64,000 bases of DNA, from contig OY282560.1 in NCBI GenBank assembly GCA_958295665.1, positions 54,002,333 to 54,066,332 of the forward strand, written 5' to 3'. A program made the translations under genes and the position numbers. The notes under the pieces were generated by a model. It did no database searches and was not told the origin of the DNA. It worked only from the letters and a program-made list of their open reading frames with translations. This DNA comes from Tipula vernalis. Lineage: Eukaryota; Arthropoda; Insecta; Diptera; Tipulidae. This document shows, piece after piece, positions 45,036 to 56,365 of the stretch. How positions within the stretch are numbered: the stretch's first letter is position 1; each line of letters opens with the position of its first letter.

Positions 45036-46490
45036 ATGTCTAAACAGTTCAAAAATAATAAGGATGATGACGCTCCTTAAGCGTCATATACCAGCGATAG
45101 TTCCGCGGTGGTGTTCGAGGGCCTCGGTCCTCTTTCCGCTGTGGGACTCTCGATGAGTGGTCTATCGGATGGAGAGCTCCGTTCGGGGATTGAGAAATTA
45201 GTTCTCAACTCCGACATGGACACCTCAGGAGATGAGAACTCGAACCCCGTAAGTGGGGGTATCGCCTCTGTGAAAGCAGGGGGGAGCAAAGTCGTCGGGG
45301 AGGACCCGAAAGGAACTGTCAGCAGCACTGACAAACCTTCCGCGGCTCCTCGCGTGAAAATGTGTGGGGCCGCGAAGAAGCGGTAAAGGAGGCTTCTTGC
45401 TGAGGGCAAACCGCCCGGAAGCGAGACAAGGCTTCTGGCGATGCGGCCACAAAGGAAGTCTTGTGCTCCCGCAGAGGCCCCACCGTCAAAGAGGATCCGC
45501 TCGGATGAGGGTACTCCACCGGCACAAAAGAAGGCCAGGGGAGAGGAATCTGTCCCGACGGTCTCGGGTTCTGCGGTCCGGTCTGGACTTACCTTCAGGC
45601 AGGCTGCGGAGTCGGAGATAGTTGGGATCTTGCCCACTGGTTTTCCAGAGGTTGTCCTCACTGGAGAGCAGCTAAAGGCTGTCCAGGAGGGCATCCTAGA
45701 TAAGGTGCTAGAGCAAGAGGCCAAGGAGCTTAAACCTAAGTTCCTTGGCAGTCAGCTTCGGCCTGGTTGGCTGGTACTAACCTGTGCTGACCGGGTCACT
45801 GTTCAGTGGCTCAGGGAGGCCATAGGTAGTATCAAGCCATGGGAGGGTGCGCAGCTGATCGTGGCCGAGGCGGAAAACCTGCCTCGAGCCAGGATTGTGT
45901 TCGGCACCTTCCCAAATAGTGCTGAATTGCCCACAGAGAAGCTTTTTGGGTTTATAAAAAGCCAAAATGAGGGCATGCAGGCGATCAACTGGAGAGTGAT
46001 CAGGAGAGAGGCGAAAGGCTCTTCGGCCTTTTTCACGTTCTCTATGGACAACTCTTCAGTTGAGAAGCTCAAGCGGGTTGGCTTTAAGGTCAACTAAAAG
46101 TTTGGGACTGTACAATTGCATCCCAAGGGTGGTCAGAGTGGAGCTAAACCGGCTTCTGTCGGCGGGACCCAAGTGGTGAAGCCTGTTGAAGCTACGGTAG
46201 CGGCACCTGTAGCTAAGACCACCGGGGTGACCGCCCTCTCCAGGAGACAGGTGAGGAGAAGGCGGGAAAGGGAGAGGAAGGCGTCAGGGGTTCCGCGGGG
46301 GAAGGCCTCACAAGGACTCCCCCCGTGCAAGCCACTGGTTAGGCCTGGAGGCTCTCAGGCAGCGGGGGCCAGCAGAACGGCGATGGAGGACACTGGTCAG
46401 CCATCGGCCGGACAAAGAAAGCATGCGGGTGGTGGCGGTGCTGAAAAGGAGGCTGAGCAGGGCCTTCAGAATGGGCCTTCGGTAAAGTGA
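45036..46490 (+). pseudogene. LOA-type ORF1 with three in-frame TAA codons
   Basis: ATG at 45036, six bases after actcgtggga. A single frame continues to TGA at 46488-46490 (484 codons), interrupted only by TAA at 45078, 45384 and 46095. Features: an acidic/Ser-rich start (GLSMSGLSDGELRSGIEKLV), a basic stretch (PSKRIRSDEGTPPAQKKARG), then the core (LRPGWLVLTCADRVTVQWLR, AENLPRARIVFGTFP, INWRVIRREAKGSSAFFTFS) that lines up with the intact ORF1. An Arg-rich tail (RRQVRRRRERERKASG) ends it. Without knowing the ancestor, the three stops are most simply separate substitutions. Confidence 0.85.
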
Positions 46491-49400
46491 AGGCACACAT
46501 CGCCTGCCTGCAGTTAAACCTGCATCATGCAAAGGCGTCTTCGGACGTCCTTTGTCGCAGGTTTATCTGCCAAAACATTGGCATGGCTCTAATCCAGGAG
46601 CCATGGGTGATTGGTAACCAGATTAGAGGTATACCAAATCAAGTGGGTAAGTTAGTTTATCATAACGAAACTCAGAGTCCAAGAGGGGCTGTGTTGGCCA
46701 GTTCGCAAATTAATTTTATTCCCATTTCAGAGTTCATCTCCAGGGACTTGGTTGCAGTAATGGTGGAGGTTCTGGGTGAAAGAGGCAAACAGGAGGCTAT
46801 AATGGCCTCCGCCTACTTTCCTGGAGATTCAGAGTTAATACCTCCACTTGAAGTTAGGCGGCTTATAGCTCATTGCAAACGCAATGGGCTGGCCTACCTG
46901 ATAGGATGCGATGCAAACGCGCACCACACGGTGTGGGGTAGCACGGACATCAATAACAGGGGTGAGTACCTTTTTGAATTTCTGATCTCAAATAATGTAG
47001 ACATTGTCAAAAGGGGAAGGAAACCTACTTTTATAAATGCGATTAGGCAAGAGGTCCTAAATCTGACACTTGCTAGTCCGCATTTTAGCGACTTGGTCAA
47101 AAACTGGCATGTGTCTGAAGAGGCCTCATTATCGGACCACTTGCACATCAGATTCGATTTGGCGGCTGAGACCATGCAGCGGCAGGAAATCAGAATTCCA
47201 AAACTGACCGACTGGGATTCTTATAGAGTCTCACTCGAATCAGAAACGCCCTCGGTTGTGGGGAACATAGAGTCTCCAGAGGGTTTGGAGATCTGTTCAA
47301 ACCAGCTGCATAATTCTATACACTTGGCTTACGAGAACAACTGCCCAGTTAAGCGAAGAGAGTCCACAAAGATGGTCCCTTGGTGGAACGGGACGCTGGG
47401 TAAACTGAGGAAAAAATCGAGAAGATTATTTAACATGGCTGAACGCACCGGTGAATGGGGCGAGTATAAGATGGCCTTGACGGAATATAATCTCGAACTA
47501 AGGAGATCCAAAAGGGCTACCTGGAGGAGTTTCTGTGAGGGAATCAATCAATTGCCCTCTGCAGCTCGTCTCCAGAAAGTCCTTTCCAGGGATCATTCAA
47601 ATGATTTAGGACTTCTCCAGAAGCAAGATGGGGGGTTCACTGAAAACCGGAAGGAAACCTTAGAGGTACTATTAGAGACCCACTTTCCGGATTCAGTAGT
47701 GGTAGGAGCCCAAGAGGACTCATATGATCCTTCGAGTGAGGTGGCCTATTCGCCTCACAGTAGGATATGGAATCTTTCTGGGAAAATTTTCACACCCAGC
47801 AAGGTTCGATGGGCTATTGGGTCTTTCAAACCTTTCAAATCCGCTGGAGGGGATGGTATCTTTCCAGCTTTACTTCAAAAAGGTATTGAGGAAATACTCC
47901 CCAGCTTGATCCAGATGTTTCGGGCAAGTTATGCTTTTAACTATATTCCAAAACTGTGGAGGAAAGTAAATGTGGTTTTTATACCAAAGGGCGGGGGTCG
48001 TCCAGACACCCAGGCCAGGGCATATCGGCCAATTAGTCTCACATCGTTTCTTTTGAAGACGATGGAAAAAATCCTGGACTATCGAATAAGAAGTGAGGTC
48101 CTTGGAAAGAATCCGCTGCATCGGGACCAGTTTGCGTATCAAACTGGTAAATCCACGGTTATGGCCCTTAGCGGGCTAGTCACGAGGATTGAAAAGGCAG
48201 TGACATATAAAGAAATTGCCCTTTGTGCCTTTGTGGACATTGAGGGGGCGTTTGATAATACCTCCTATGGATCTATATAGAGGGCAGCAATGGGAAAAAA
48301 GGTTCCGCTTTCTACAATTAGGTGAATCCGTTCCATGCTGGAACATCGTGAGATTACTGCCAGACTAGGTGGCGAATCAGTAACCATCAAGGCCGTAAAG
48401 GGCTGTCCCCAAGGAGGCGTATTATCTCCTCTTTTGTGGTCATTGGTTATTGACAGACTACTGGTCCTTCTGAGTAGCCATGGGTTTGATGTCCAGGGCT
48501 ATGCGGATGATGTGGCTATCATAATCAGAGGCAAGTTTGATGAGGTCATTTCTGATCGCATGCAAAATGCACTCAATATAATATGGCAGTGGTGTTACCA
48601 GGAAGGACTCAGTGTCAATCCAAGCAAAACTGTCATTGTTCCTTTTACGAGGAGGACAAAGCTTGCGCTTACAGCTCCCTCGTTAAACGGTACTACTGTT
48701 ACTTTTTCCAGCGAGGTTAAATATCTAGGGGTTATCCTAGATCAAAGACTGAACTGGAACCAACATTTGTTGAAAGTTCAAAATAGAGCCATCAAGGCTC
48801 TCTGGGCCTGTCAAAGACTCTATGGGCGTACTTGGGGACTACAACCAAAAATGATCTACTGGTCATTTCTTACAATCATTAGGCCTATGGTCACCTACGC
48901 ATCGGTTGTATGGTGGCCTAAAACTGAGCAGAAGACAACGCAAACCTTATTGAATAAGGTTCAGCGTGTAGCCTGCATCGCTGTTACGGGCTCAATGAAA
49001 TCATATCCAACCGCGGTTATGGAGTCACTTTTCGGACTGACACCGTTACACCTTCATGGTTAAAAGGATGCGGCAACTATGGCCCTGAAAATGCAGGCGG
49101 AAGGAAATATCAAGCCAGGCAATATGGTGGGTCATATGGAAATCCTTAAGGAATTTCAGACAGACCCTACAATAGGAATGCCTTCCGACTGTATGCCAGC
49201 TAAACTGGACTTCCACAAACCATTCTGTGTTAGGTTACCTGACCGGGATGTGTGGAGGGCAGGTGGACCATCATTTGAGCTAGGGTCCATGGTATGGTTT
49301 ACAGATGGATCAAAAACGGAAGATGGGGCGGGGATAGGAATACACGGGAGTGGCACTACCCTCTCGAAGTCCTTGGGTACCAATGCTACCATTTTTCAAG

Positions 49401-50122
49401 CAGAAGTACATGCTATAGAACTTTGCGCTAGGATAGGCATAGCAAAAAGCCTAAACGATTCAAAGATTTATAATGTATCAGACAGCCAATCAGCCTTAAA
49501 AGCTCTTAGGTCTTGTACCGGTGAGTCAAGGCTGGTATGGGATTGTCTGAAGGTTATTAAACATCTGGCAGGCTCAAATAAGGTAACACTTATGTGGGTG
49601 CCAGGTCATACTGGAATCGAAGGAAACGAGGCAGCTGATGGCCTCGCCCGTGAGGGTTCTGCCTCTCCATTTTTTGGACCAGAACCCTTCTGAGGTGTCA
49701 CTAAGGGACACCTTACAGCAGCGGTAAAACGCTGGGAGGATGTTCAAAAGTCCTCCTACTGGCGCAGAATTCCAGGTTTACGGCAGGCGAAGAAATTTAT
49801 ATCACCTTCGTCTGTCAGGGTTAAGGAGTGTCTTGAACTTAGGAAACCTGAGTTGAGGCTGCTTACTGGCTTCCTCACAGGTCATGTCCCCTTAAGGTAT
49901 CACCTTAAGAAGATGGGCCTAGGTACGACAGATGGATGCCGCTTCTGCGGTCTGGAAGCGGAATCAGCGGAACATGTTCTGTGCCATTGCCCAGCCATTT
50001 TCCAGCAAAGACTGCAACATCTAGGAGGGAGAACAATGAGCCCGGATAGTATGTATCTTGTACCGGCCAGTAGTATTGTCAGATTCATTAAGAGCCTGAA
50101 TATTGACTGGACGGATAGTTAA
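46487..50122 (+). pseudogene. LOA-type ORF2 with four in-frame stops
   Basis: One frame of ~1,211 codons starts with GTG at 46487, overlapping the ORF1 stop (GTGA). Stops are TAG 48278, TGA 48323, TAA 49061 and TGA 49691; no frameshift. Endonuclease: LQLNLHHAKASSDVLC, LIQEPWVIGN, GCDANAHHTVWGSTDI. RT: VNVVFIPKGGGRPDTQARAY, FVDIEGAFDNTSYGSI, GCPQGGVLSPLLWSLVID, GYADDVAIII (~672). RNase H: VWFTDGSKTEDGAG, FQAEVHAIELCA, VSDSQSALKAL and GHTGIEGNEAADGLARE. The zinc motif CRFCGLEAESAEHVLCHC is near the C-terminus. Length matches the intact ORF2 (1,208). Two stops replace Trp and Cys seen in the intact copy. Confidence 0.9.
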
Positions 50123-50212
50123 GTAGGGTCCAGCACAATAGATCTTTTAGGTCGCGGTGCGAGGTGGCTTATCGCCCACATGGCCCTCCAGTAAATAATA
50201 ATAGTCCCCACT

Positions 50213-50578
50213 ACTTCTAAAGACGTAGGTCATGTGGCAGTAACTATTATGCAGGTCAATGTTGAAATGTTTGGCATTTCTATCATAGGGCTAATTGATA
50301 CGGGTAGCGATAGATTAGGTTTACGCACGTATGGCTGTTTAAGTTTACCGATAAAAATCGACCGCGAGTCATTCGACTTGTATTGCTATGTTGTGGATGA
50401 TTTTGTTATGAACCACGATTTAATTATTGGTAAGGATTTACTAAACACAGTTGAAGTAAACATAATCAATGGAGAAGTCACATTACGGAAAGTTAAAAAA
50501 AGTCATGACATTCCAGAGAACGATATTAATGTCGTTGAGGCGTCATTTTTACCATTGAAAATGAAATGGAATGCATAG
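50213..50578 (+). pseudogene. Ty3/gypsy protease
   Basis: Continues the gypsy polyprotein after the LINE. It reads TSKDVGHVAVTIMQVNVEMF, then the aspartic protease signature GLIDTGSDR (~50287-50313) and LIIGKDLLNTVEVNI, the flap/C-terminal part. The frame ends with TAG at 50576. The protease would cut Gag-Pol in the particle. Confidence 0.8.
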
Positions 50579-51968
50579 CAGATATTCAAAATCCTAGCAT
50601 TAAACAAAGAATTACAACTTTAATAAATAATTATACACCGAAAAAACAGCAAAGTCGGGCGTACAACTTGTAATTACACTCAAAGACGAAGCACCAGTAT
50701 ATCAAAATCCGAGAAGGTTGCCTCAAGTAGAAAAAGATGAGGTTAACAAGAAGGAGGAAGAAGGTTTAATTAGACATTCAAATTCCTAGTATGTAAGCCC
50801 TATTGTTTTAGTGCGAAAGAAGGATGGTTCAAAAAGGATATGCATCGATTACCGGAAGATTAATTCAAAAATAATTAAAGATAGATATCCATTGCCGTTA
50901 ATAGAGGATATAATTGAAAATTTATATGACGAGAAGATATTTTCTACAATAGACTTAAAAAACGGATTTTTTCATGTATAGATGTTAAGAATAGTATCCA
51001 AAAATATACAGCATTTGTTACGCCGGACGGGCATTATGAATTTTTAAAAGTACCTTTTGGGCTCTGTAATGCTCCGTCAGTATCCAAAGGTACATAAACA
51101 CAATATTTCAACCATTGATATAAGGGATAAGATTATGCTTCTATATATGGATGATATCATGGTTGCGGCTAACAGTGAAGCTGAAAATTTAAAAAAATTA
51201 GAAATAATATTTAAGAATGCAGAAGACAATGGCTTAGAAATAAAATTTGGAAAATCAAAATTTGTTCGATCTTCGATTGATTTCTTGGGCCATATCATTT
51301 CGAATGGGTCAATCAAGCCGTCAGTTGAAAAAACCAAAAGCATTAGAAATTTTCCAGAGCCAAAAACGAGCAAACAAGTTCAAAGTTTTCTTGGTTTAGC
51401 TGGATATTTGAGAAAGTTTATAGGAAACTTTCCTGCTATTGCGAAGCCTTTAAGTGATTTAACACGAAAGCATACTAAATTAGAATTTCGTACCTGTCAA
51501 AAGCAGGCGTTTGAAACATTGAAGTTAAGGTTATGTGATGAACCAATTTTAAAGATGTACAACCCAAAACTGGAAACTGAATTGCATTCGGATGCAAGCA
51601 AAGAAGGATATGGAGGTGTACTTCTACAAAAACACCCAGACGATCGGAAATTTCATCCGGTGTACTATGTACGTTTCAAAACCACAGAAGCAGAGGCGAA
51701 ACGGTGCAGTTACGAATTAGAAGTTCTGGCAATTATAAAATGTTTGGAGAAACTACGGGTTTATTTGTTAGGACTGAAATTTAAAGTTTATACAGATTGT
51801 AAAGCTTTTCAGTTAACGATGAAAAAAAAAAATGTATGTGCCAAAATAGCCAGGTGGGCAATGTACTTAGAAGAGTACGACTGTGAAGTTCTACATAGGT
51901 CTGGGAGTGCAATGCGTCACGTCGACGCACTGAGTAGGAATCCGAAAAGAGAATTTTTTTTGGAATAA
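50579..51968 (+). pseudogene. Ty3/gypsy reverse transcriptase and RNase H
   Basis: RT begins in broken frames: VRKKDGSKRICIDYRKIN, YPLPLIEDIIENLYDEK, FSTIDLKNGFFHV then a stop at ~50979, and FGLCNAPS at ~51058. From 51057 one frame stays open to 51968: LLYMDDIMVA (YMDD ~51144-51155), IKFGKSKFVRSSIDFLGHII, FLGLAGYLRKFIGNF, then RNase H (LHSDASKEGYGGVLLQ, SYELEVLAIIKCLEKLRVYL, VYTDCKAF, HVDALSRNP). Integrase should follow but is absent; the element is cut off at about 52000 near an A-run (52021-52032). Confidence 0.85.
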
Positions 51969-52091
51969 GTCTTCTGGTTCGAGCTGTGGTGAAAACACCA
52001 TCAATTTATAAAGAGTTTAATAAAAAAAAAAATCAATTACAATAATGCCTGTGAAATACTTGCCAAAACATAATCCCAAATTTGCCGTATA

Positions 52092-52125
52092 TGTTTAAGC
52101 TGCTGCTATTTCGGCTGTGACTCCA
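52092..52125 (-). repeat. 34-bp LTR-end sequence of the BEL/Pao element, distal copy
   Basis: 33 of 34 bases are identical to 61783-61816, same orientation, beginning tgtttaagctgctgctattt. At 61783 this sequence abuts a primer-binding site, so it is the 3' end of an LTR; here it would be the far end of the 3' LTR. It separates the gypsy debris from the inserted foldback element. Confidence 0.6.
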
Positions 52126-52507
52126 ATCGAGATACCTCTGCTAATTGTAATGGGGCAGCTTGATTTCCCAATCCCCGAAACAAATACTCACAACCACCTT
52201 TGTTAATTTGAAGGTAACCGCTTCAATAAAATAATAAACTATTTATTCAAATTCAAAACTTTATAAACTTGTTTTTATTTCTTTAAACACAATAATTTTC
52301 TCTTATTTTTAGCTGCTTATATTTTGAAAGCCAGATTGTTATTAATTTTAGTTAACAATAAAAAATATTATTCTGCATTTTGCTAGTTTAACATACCACC
52401 GATATTTTGTTAGCGCTAATATTTAAAGAAATGTTATGTACAAAATCAATCGCCTAAAAGCGGGCTAACTCAAATTGGTAACTAATTAAATAAAATTAAA
52501 GTATAAC
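52126..52507. other. Probable LTR sequence between LTR end and foldback element
   Basis: No coding pattern. If the 34-bp match marks the end of the BEL 3' LTR, this stretch is LTR body. Confidence 0.35.
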
Positions 52508-54827
52508 CACAGAAAAAGATAAACAGATGTGGAAAGTTCATACTACTCAAATGTATATGATAGATATTACTTACAATTTTCGAACAGTTGTCAGAAGTAA
52601 CACCCGAGAACGAGAGGTTTGTATCGTTTACTTTATAATGTTTTCTCTTTCTAGTTTCGCACAGTTAAAATGCAATCGTGATTGTGTTAGCAAGATCGTT
52701 TTTTTATGTATATGAACATACATAAATGGAATATATTTGTTCTATTTTATCTAATGTTTGTCTGTATATAACAATTTCAAAAATTTCTTTTTAAAATACA
52801 AGAAAAATTTTAAATTTGTTAATTGTTGGTACATTTAAACGTTTCCATAAATTTCAAGGTATTTAATACAACATTAATTTATGTAATTTAGACTATCACA
52901 AAATCATTTCCACGAGTTTATTTAAAAAATAATAATTATCCGAACAAATGGTAAATTCATTATTTGTAATACATTGATAATAAACTAATTTATTCAAACG
53001 TACATATAAATCAAAGCTTTAATTTATGTGAAGAAATGTACCAACTTTCTTCTCGATCTTTGTTTTTTATGATTTCCATATTACATTTAAGAACATTGTG
53101 TGTGTATGCTTCGTTACAATTTTAATGGATTATTTGGTTTTCATATGGATTTGCTTGCTTTATTTTTAGGTACATCAAAACAAAAACAAATGGTGTATTA
53201 ATTGTAGTTTGAGAATCCGTTTTTGTTGAGTTATATTATATTAGTATTAGTGTTATGTCGCCGTATACAAACACGATATGAAATAAATATTCAAATTTTA
53301 TATTTAAATATTTATTATATAAAACTGACTTACACACTGACACAAGTTAATGTACATTTGTTTAATGATATCTGGCTTGTATGAGAACCGCAAGGCTTGT
53401 ATCAGACATACATTATACATTTTTGTGTATATACATTTCTTTAGTAAGGATTTTTCATTCATTATGATTTGTTATGTAACTGTTTTCATATGATGTAACA
53501 AAAATTATTTCCCTTAAATTTTTTGAAGTCAACGTATTTTATTTTGGAATCTACCTTTTGGTTTTGTTGATGTGTATATATTTAGAAAATGTATATGCAT
53601 TTAGCATTGCTTATACATGCATACATCTAGACGTATATGTGACCTTGAAAAAATAAATATTTCTGTTTTATAATTTTTATTTCGATTTTTATGAATTTAT
53701 GCTTAATTGGTAATGAGATTGGCTCTCAAAATTAAAATTTGTAGAGAAATTCTACAAAGGGACGTCGACGAGTAACTTTCTTAATTTTGGTTTTAAAGTA
53801 ATAATGGACCTTTAAATTTGACGGTCAATCTAGAGGGACGGTTTCTGATTGCATTTACATACACTGTATCAAAAAATTGTCCGTACAGCACTCGGTTAAG
53901 AAAACATTGATAAAATCAAACAAAAAATTCAGTTTTAATTTTTTTAAACTCAAATTACATTTAAGAACCTGAAAATAATAATAATCATGATATAAATTAA
54001 TTTACTTTCACGTTTGATATGATTTACTATTCAAACCGCCTAAAACGATGTCAAATAATTGTCCGTACACACTAAGAAATTGAAGTTTCATAATTAACTC
54101 AACAAAAATGGATTCTCAAACTACAATTACTAGACTATACCATTTGTTTTGGTTTTTGATGTACCTAAAAATAAAGCGAGCAAATCCATATGAAAACCAA
54201 ATAATCCATTAAAATTGTAACGAAGCATACACACACAATGTCCTTAAATGGAATATGGAAATCATAAAAAACAAAGATCGAGAAAAAAGTTGGTACATTT
54301 CTTCACATAAATGAAAGCTTTGATTTATTTGTACGTATGAATAAATTAGTTTATTATCAATGTATTACAAATAATGAATTTACCATTTGTTCGGATAATT
54401 ATTATTTTTTAAATAAACTTGTGGAAATGATTTTGTGATAGTCTAAATTAAATTAATGTCGTATTGAATACCTCGAAATTTATGGAAACGTTTAAATGTA
54501 CCAACAATTAACAATTATAAAATTGTTCTTGTATTTTAAAAAGAAATTTTTGAAATGGTTATATACATGAAATCATTAGATAAAGTAGAACAAATATATT
54601 TCATTTATATATGTTCATATGTATATATAAAAAAAACGATCTTGTTAACACAATCACGATTGCATTTTAACTGCGCGAAACTGGAAAGAGAAAACATAAT
54701 AAAGTAAACGATACAAACATCTCGTTCTCGGGTGTTACTTCTGGCAACTTTTCGAAAATTGTAAGTAATATCATTCATATACATTTGAGTAGTATGAACT
54801 TTCCACATCTGTTTATCTTTTTCTGTG
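52508..54827. mobile_element. Foldback-like element with ~0.73-kb inverted arms
   Basis: The left arm 52508-53233 and right arm 54095-54827 are inverted copies with high identity, from cacagaaaaagataaacaga at the outside to gttgagtta at the inside. Small differences include an insertion of ~8 bases in the right arm near 54128. An 861-bp spacer lies between. Each arm carries a matching open frame of 60-odd codons (52527-52715 and 54808-54605), but with no recognisable domain. No clear target duplication outside the arms. Could be a foldback transposon or a palindrome made by inverted duplication of a Tc1-like element. Confidence 0.75.
53870..54069 (+). repeat. Tc1-like terminal motif pair (attgtccgtaca)
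   Basis: attgtccgtaca occurs at 53876-53887 and 54058-54069 in the same orientation, 182 bp apart, the first just after acactgtatca. Paired transposase-site repeats inside one long terminal repeat (IR/DR) are a feature of Tc1-like elements such as Paris and S. No transposase was recognised next to them. Confidence 0.55.
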
Positions 54828-54861
54828 ATACAAGTTTAAACTGCACAAACTTTACATGCCT

Positions 54862-55636
54862 ATTCTGACGCACAGTCACAGACTACAAAATCGTCTTATG
54901 TAAGACATTTTTTTTATTTTAGTACTCGGGTCTTAACTAAGACTTATTTCGTATTCTGCACATAGTCATAGTTGTCATTGATCTTAAAACACGGTCTTAT
55001 GTAGCATCGACACATTTGATGGTCTTAAGCGTCATAATTTATAATTTCTCGTATAGAGAGAAAAGAGCAATGCAATGTTGGATGGGTTTAATTTTTAATA
55101 TGTACATATATATATTAAAATTATTATTTATTATACAGTTTTTTATTTAAATTTCTTTATTTCAATTTAAATTATACTTATTTAAAATTTTTCAAAATTT
55201 CAATAAGTATAACTTAAATTTATTGGAATTATTAATAAAAAAAAATATTTTTTATATCAAAGAAAATTGCAGTGTACAAACAGAATACACACGTACATAA
55301 AAAAACAAAATGGACGGATTACAAAATAGAACGAAAATTCGATTTATAAGAATACAGGATGAAAATTTGATAAATTTGTTCTAGTTAAATAAATAAAAAT
55401 GGTATTTAAGTAAAGAAAAGCAAAAGTAAACGCAAATATATCTCAAAAATTTCAAAAAAATTTAGGAAAAAGAGAAAAAAAACCATTTGACAGCTCTACA
55501 CAATCTTTGGAGAGTTTTTAGTACATAATATTAAGACTGTTACCGCCAGAATACCGATTAAGACTTTCGTCTTTAAAAAAATAATTTACAAACTGGGTCT
55601 TAGCTAAGAGGGTCTTAAGAGTCTTATCGTCAGAAT
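54862..55636. mobile_element. MITE-like element with short terminal inverted repeats
   Basis: attctgacg (54862-54870) and cgtcagaat (55628-55636) are inverted ends. Inside each end lie gtctta/taagac motifs, including quasi-palindromes gggtcttaactaagac (~54948) and gggtcttagctaagag (~55596). ~775 bp, A+T rich, no ORF. Superfamily unknown. Confidence 0.5.
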
Positions 55637-56340
55637 TGGACTGTATGTACATATTTGAATATTTTTAATGCAAGGAAAAATAAATAAAATTTCGTAGAAG
55701 TAGCACAAAATTAGATAAAACATGAATGAAACATTTTCTACGTTTTGAATTCTTTATTCATAAATTAAATAGTTCGATGCATAAAAAATCAACATAAACA
55801 AAACTATGTAGAAATGTCTTCTTTCTCTTCTCCATACCAAATGTGGCTAATCGCTAAGCAGTATGTAAACCTATGTACTATGTTAATGTTACATACATAA
55901 TTACGAAAATACAAAAACTAAGTAAAAACGAATGAAAAATACATGAAAAATTGAGAATATGTATACTTTACAGTGAAGGAAATATATATTCCATTTAAAA
56001 TACAAAATATAATATCATATGTAAATAAATTTGTTTCCCTTACTAGACACATAATGTTAGTACCAGAAAATAATATTCAAAGAGTGGCGGTAGCTTCGCG
56101 CCGGCTTATAATTTTATTTTGGTTTAATTCTTCTTATACTTTTGTGTTTTGTGGAATAACATAACAATAAAAAATATTAATGAAAATGATCGAAAAATCA
56201 TTGATCGATAATAGTACAATTCATTACATTTTGTTAGTGTGATGACAATTTAATGACATTTGAACAATAAAAAATTCATTATATTTTTTAACCTCTAAAT
56301 GTGATGTTGTGAATTCTGTTCTGATATACACTGCCAAAAC
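55637..56340. other. Probable BEL 3' LTR start region, A+T rich
   Basis: On the minus strand the BEL pol stop (56366) is followed by ggcggta and then tgttttggcagtg from 56341, a plausible polypurine-tract/LTR junction. No gene; the open frame at 55973-56164 has no pattern. Confidence 0.4.
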
Positions 56341-56365
56341 ATACCGCCGGCGTTGAAACATCGTT

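Larger units (their letters stand above)
44582..50201 (+). mobile_element. Second LOA-type LINE, full length but with in-frame stops
   Basis: 5.62 kb on the plus strand inside a gypsy element, with an 11-bp duplication. The order is the same as the intact LINE at 22951-28409: 5' UTR with a shared taccaggcg block, ORF1 (45036), ORF2 (46487), 3' UTR with agatcttttaggtcg (50140-50154) also found in the intact LINE. The end is taaataataa rather than a pure A tail. It diverges clearly from the intact copy, so it is a separate family. Confidence 0.9.

Noticed and set aside
45077..45724. Long minus-strand open frame (215 codons) opposite the second LOA ORF1
   Set aside because: Shadow of a G+C-rich coding strand; the plus-strand frame has recognisable ORF1 motifs.
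52061..52070. tgccaaaaca as the start of another BEL LTR
   Set aside because: Only ten bases match the presumed LTR start at 56332-56341 and the following sequence differs; likely chance.
52527..54808. Matching 62- and 67-codon open frames (MWKVHTTQMYM...) as a conserved small gene
   Set aside because: They are mirror copies in the two arms of the inverted repeat, so their similarity follows from DNA duplication, not from protein selection.
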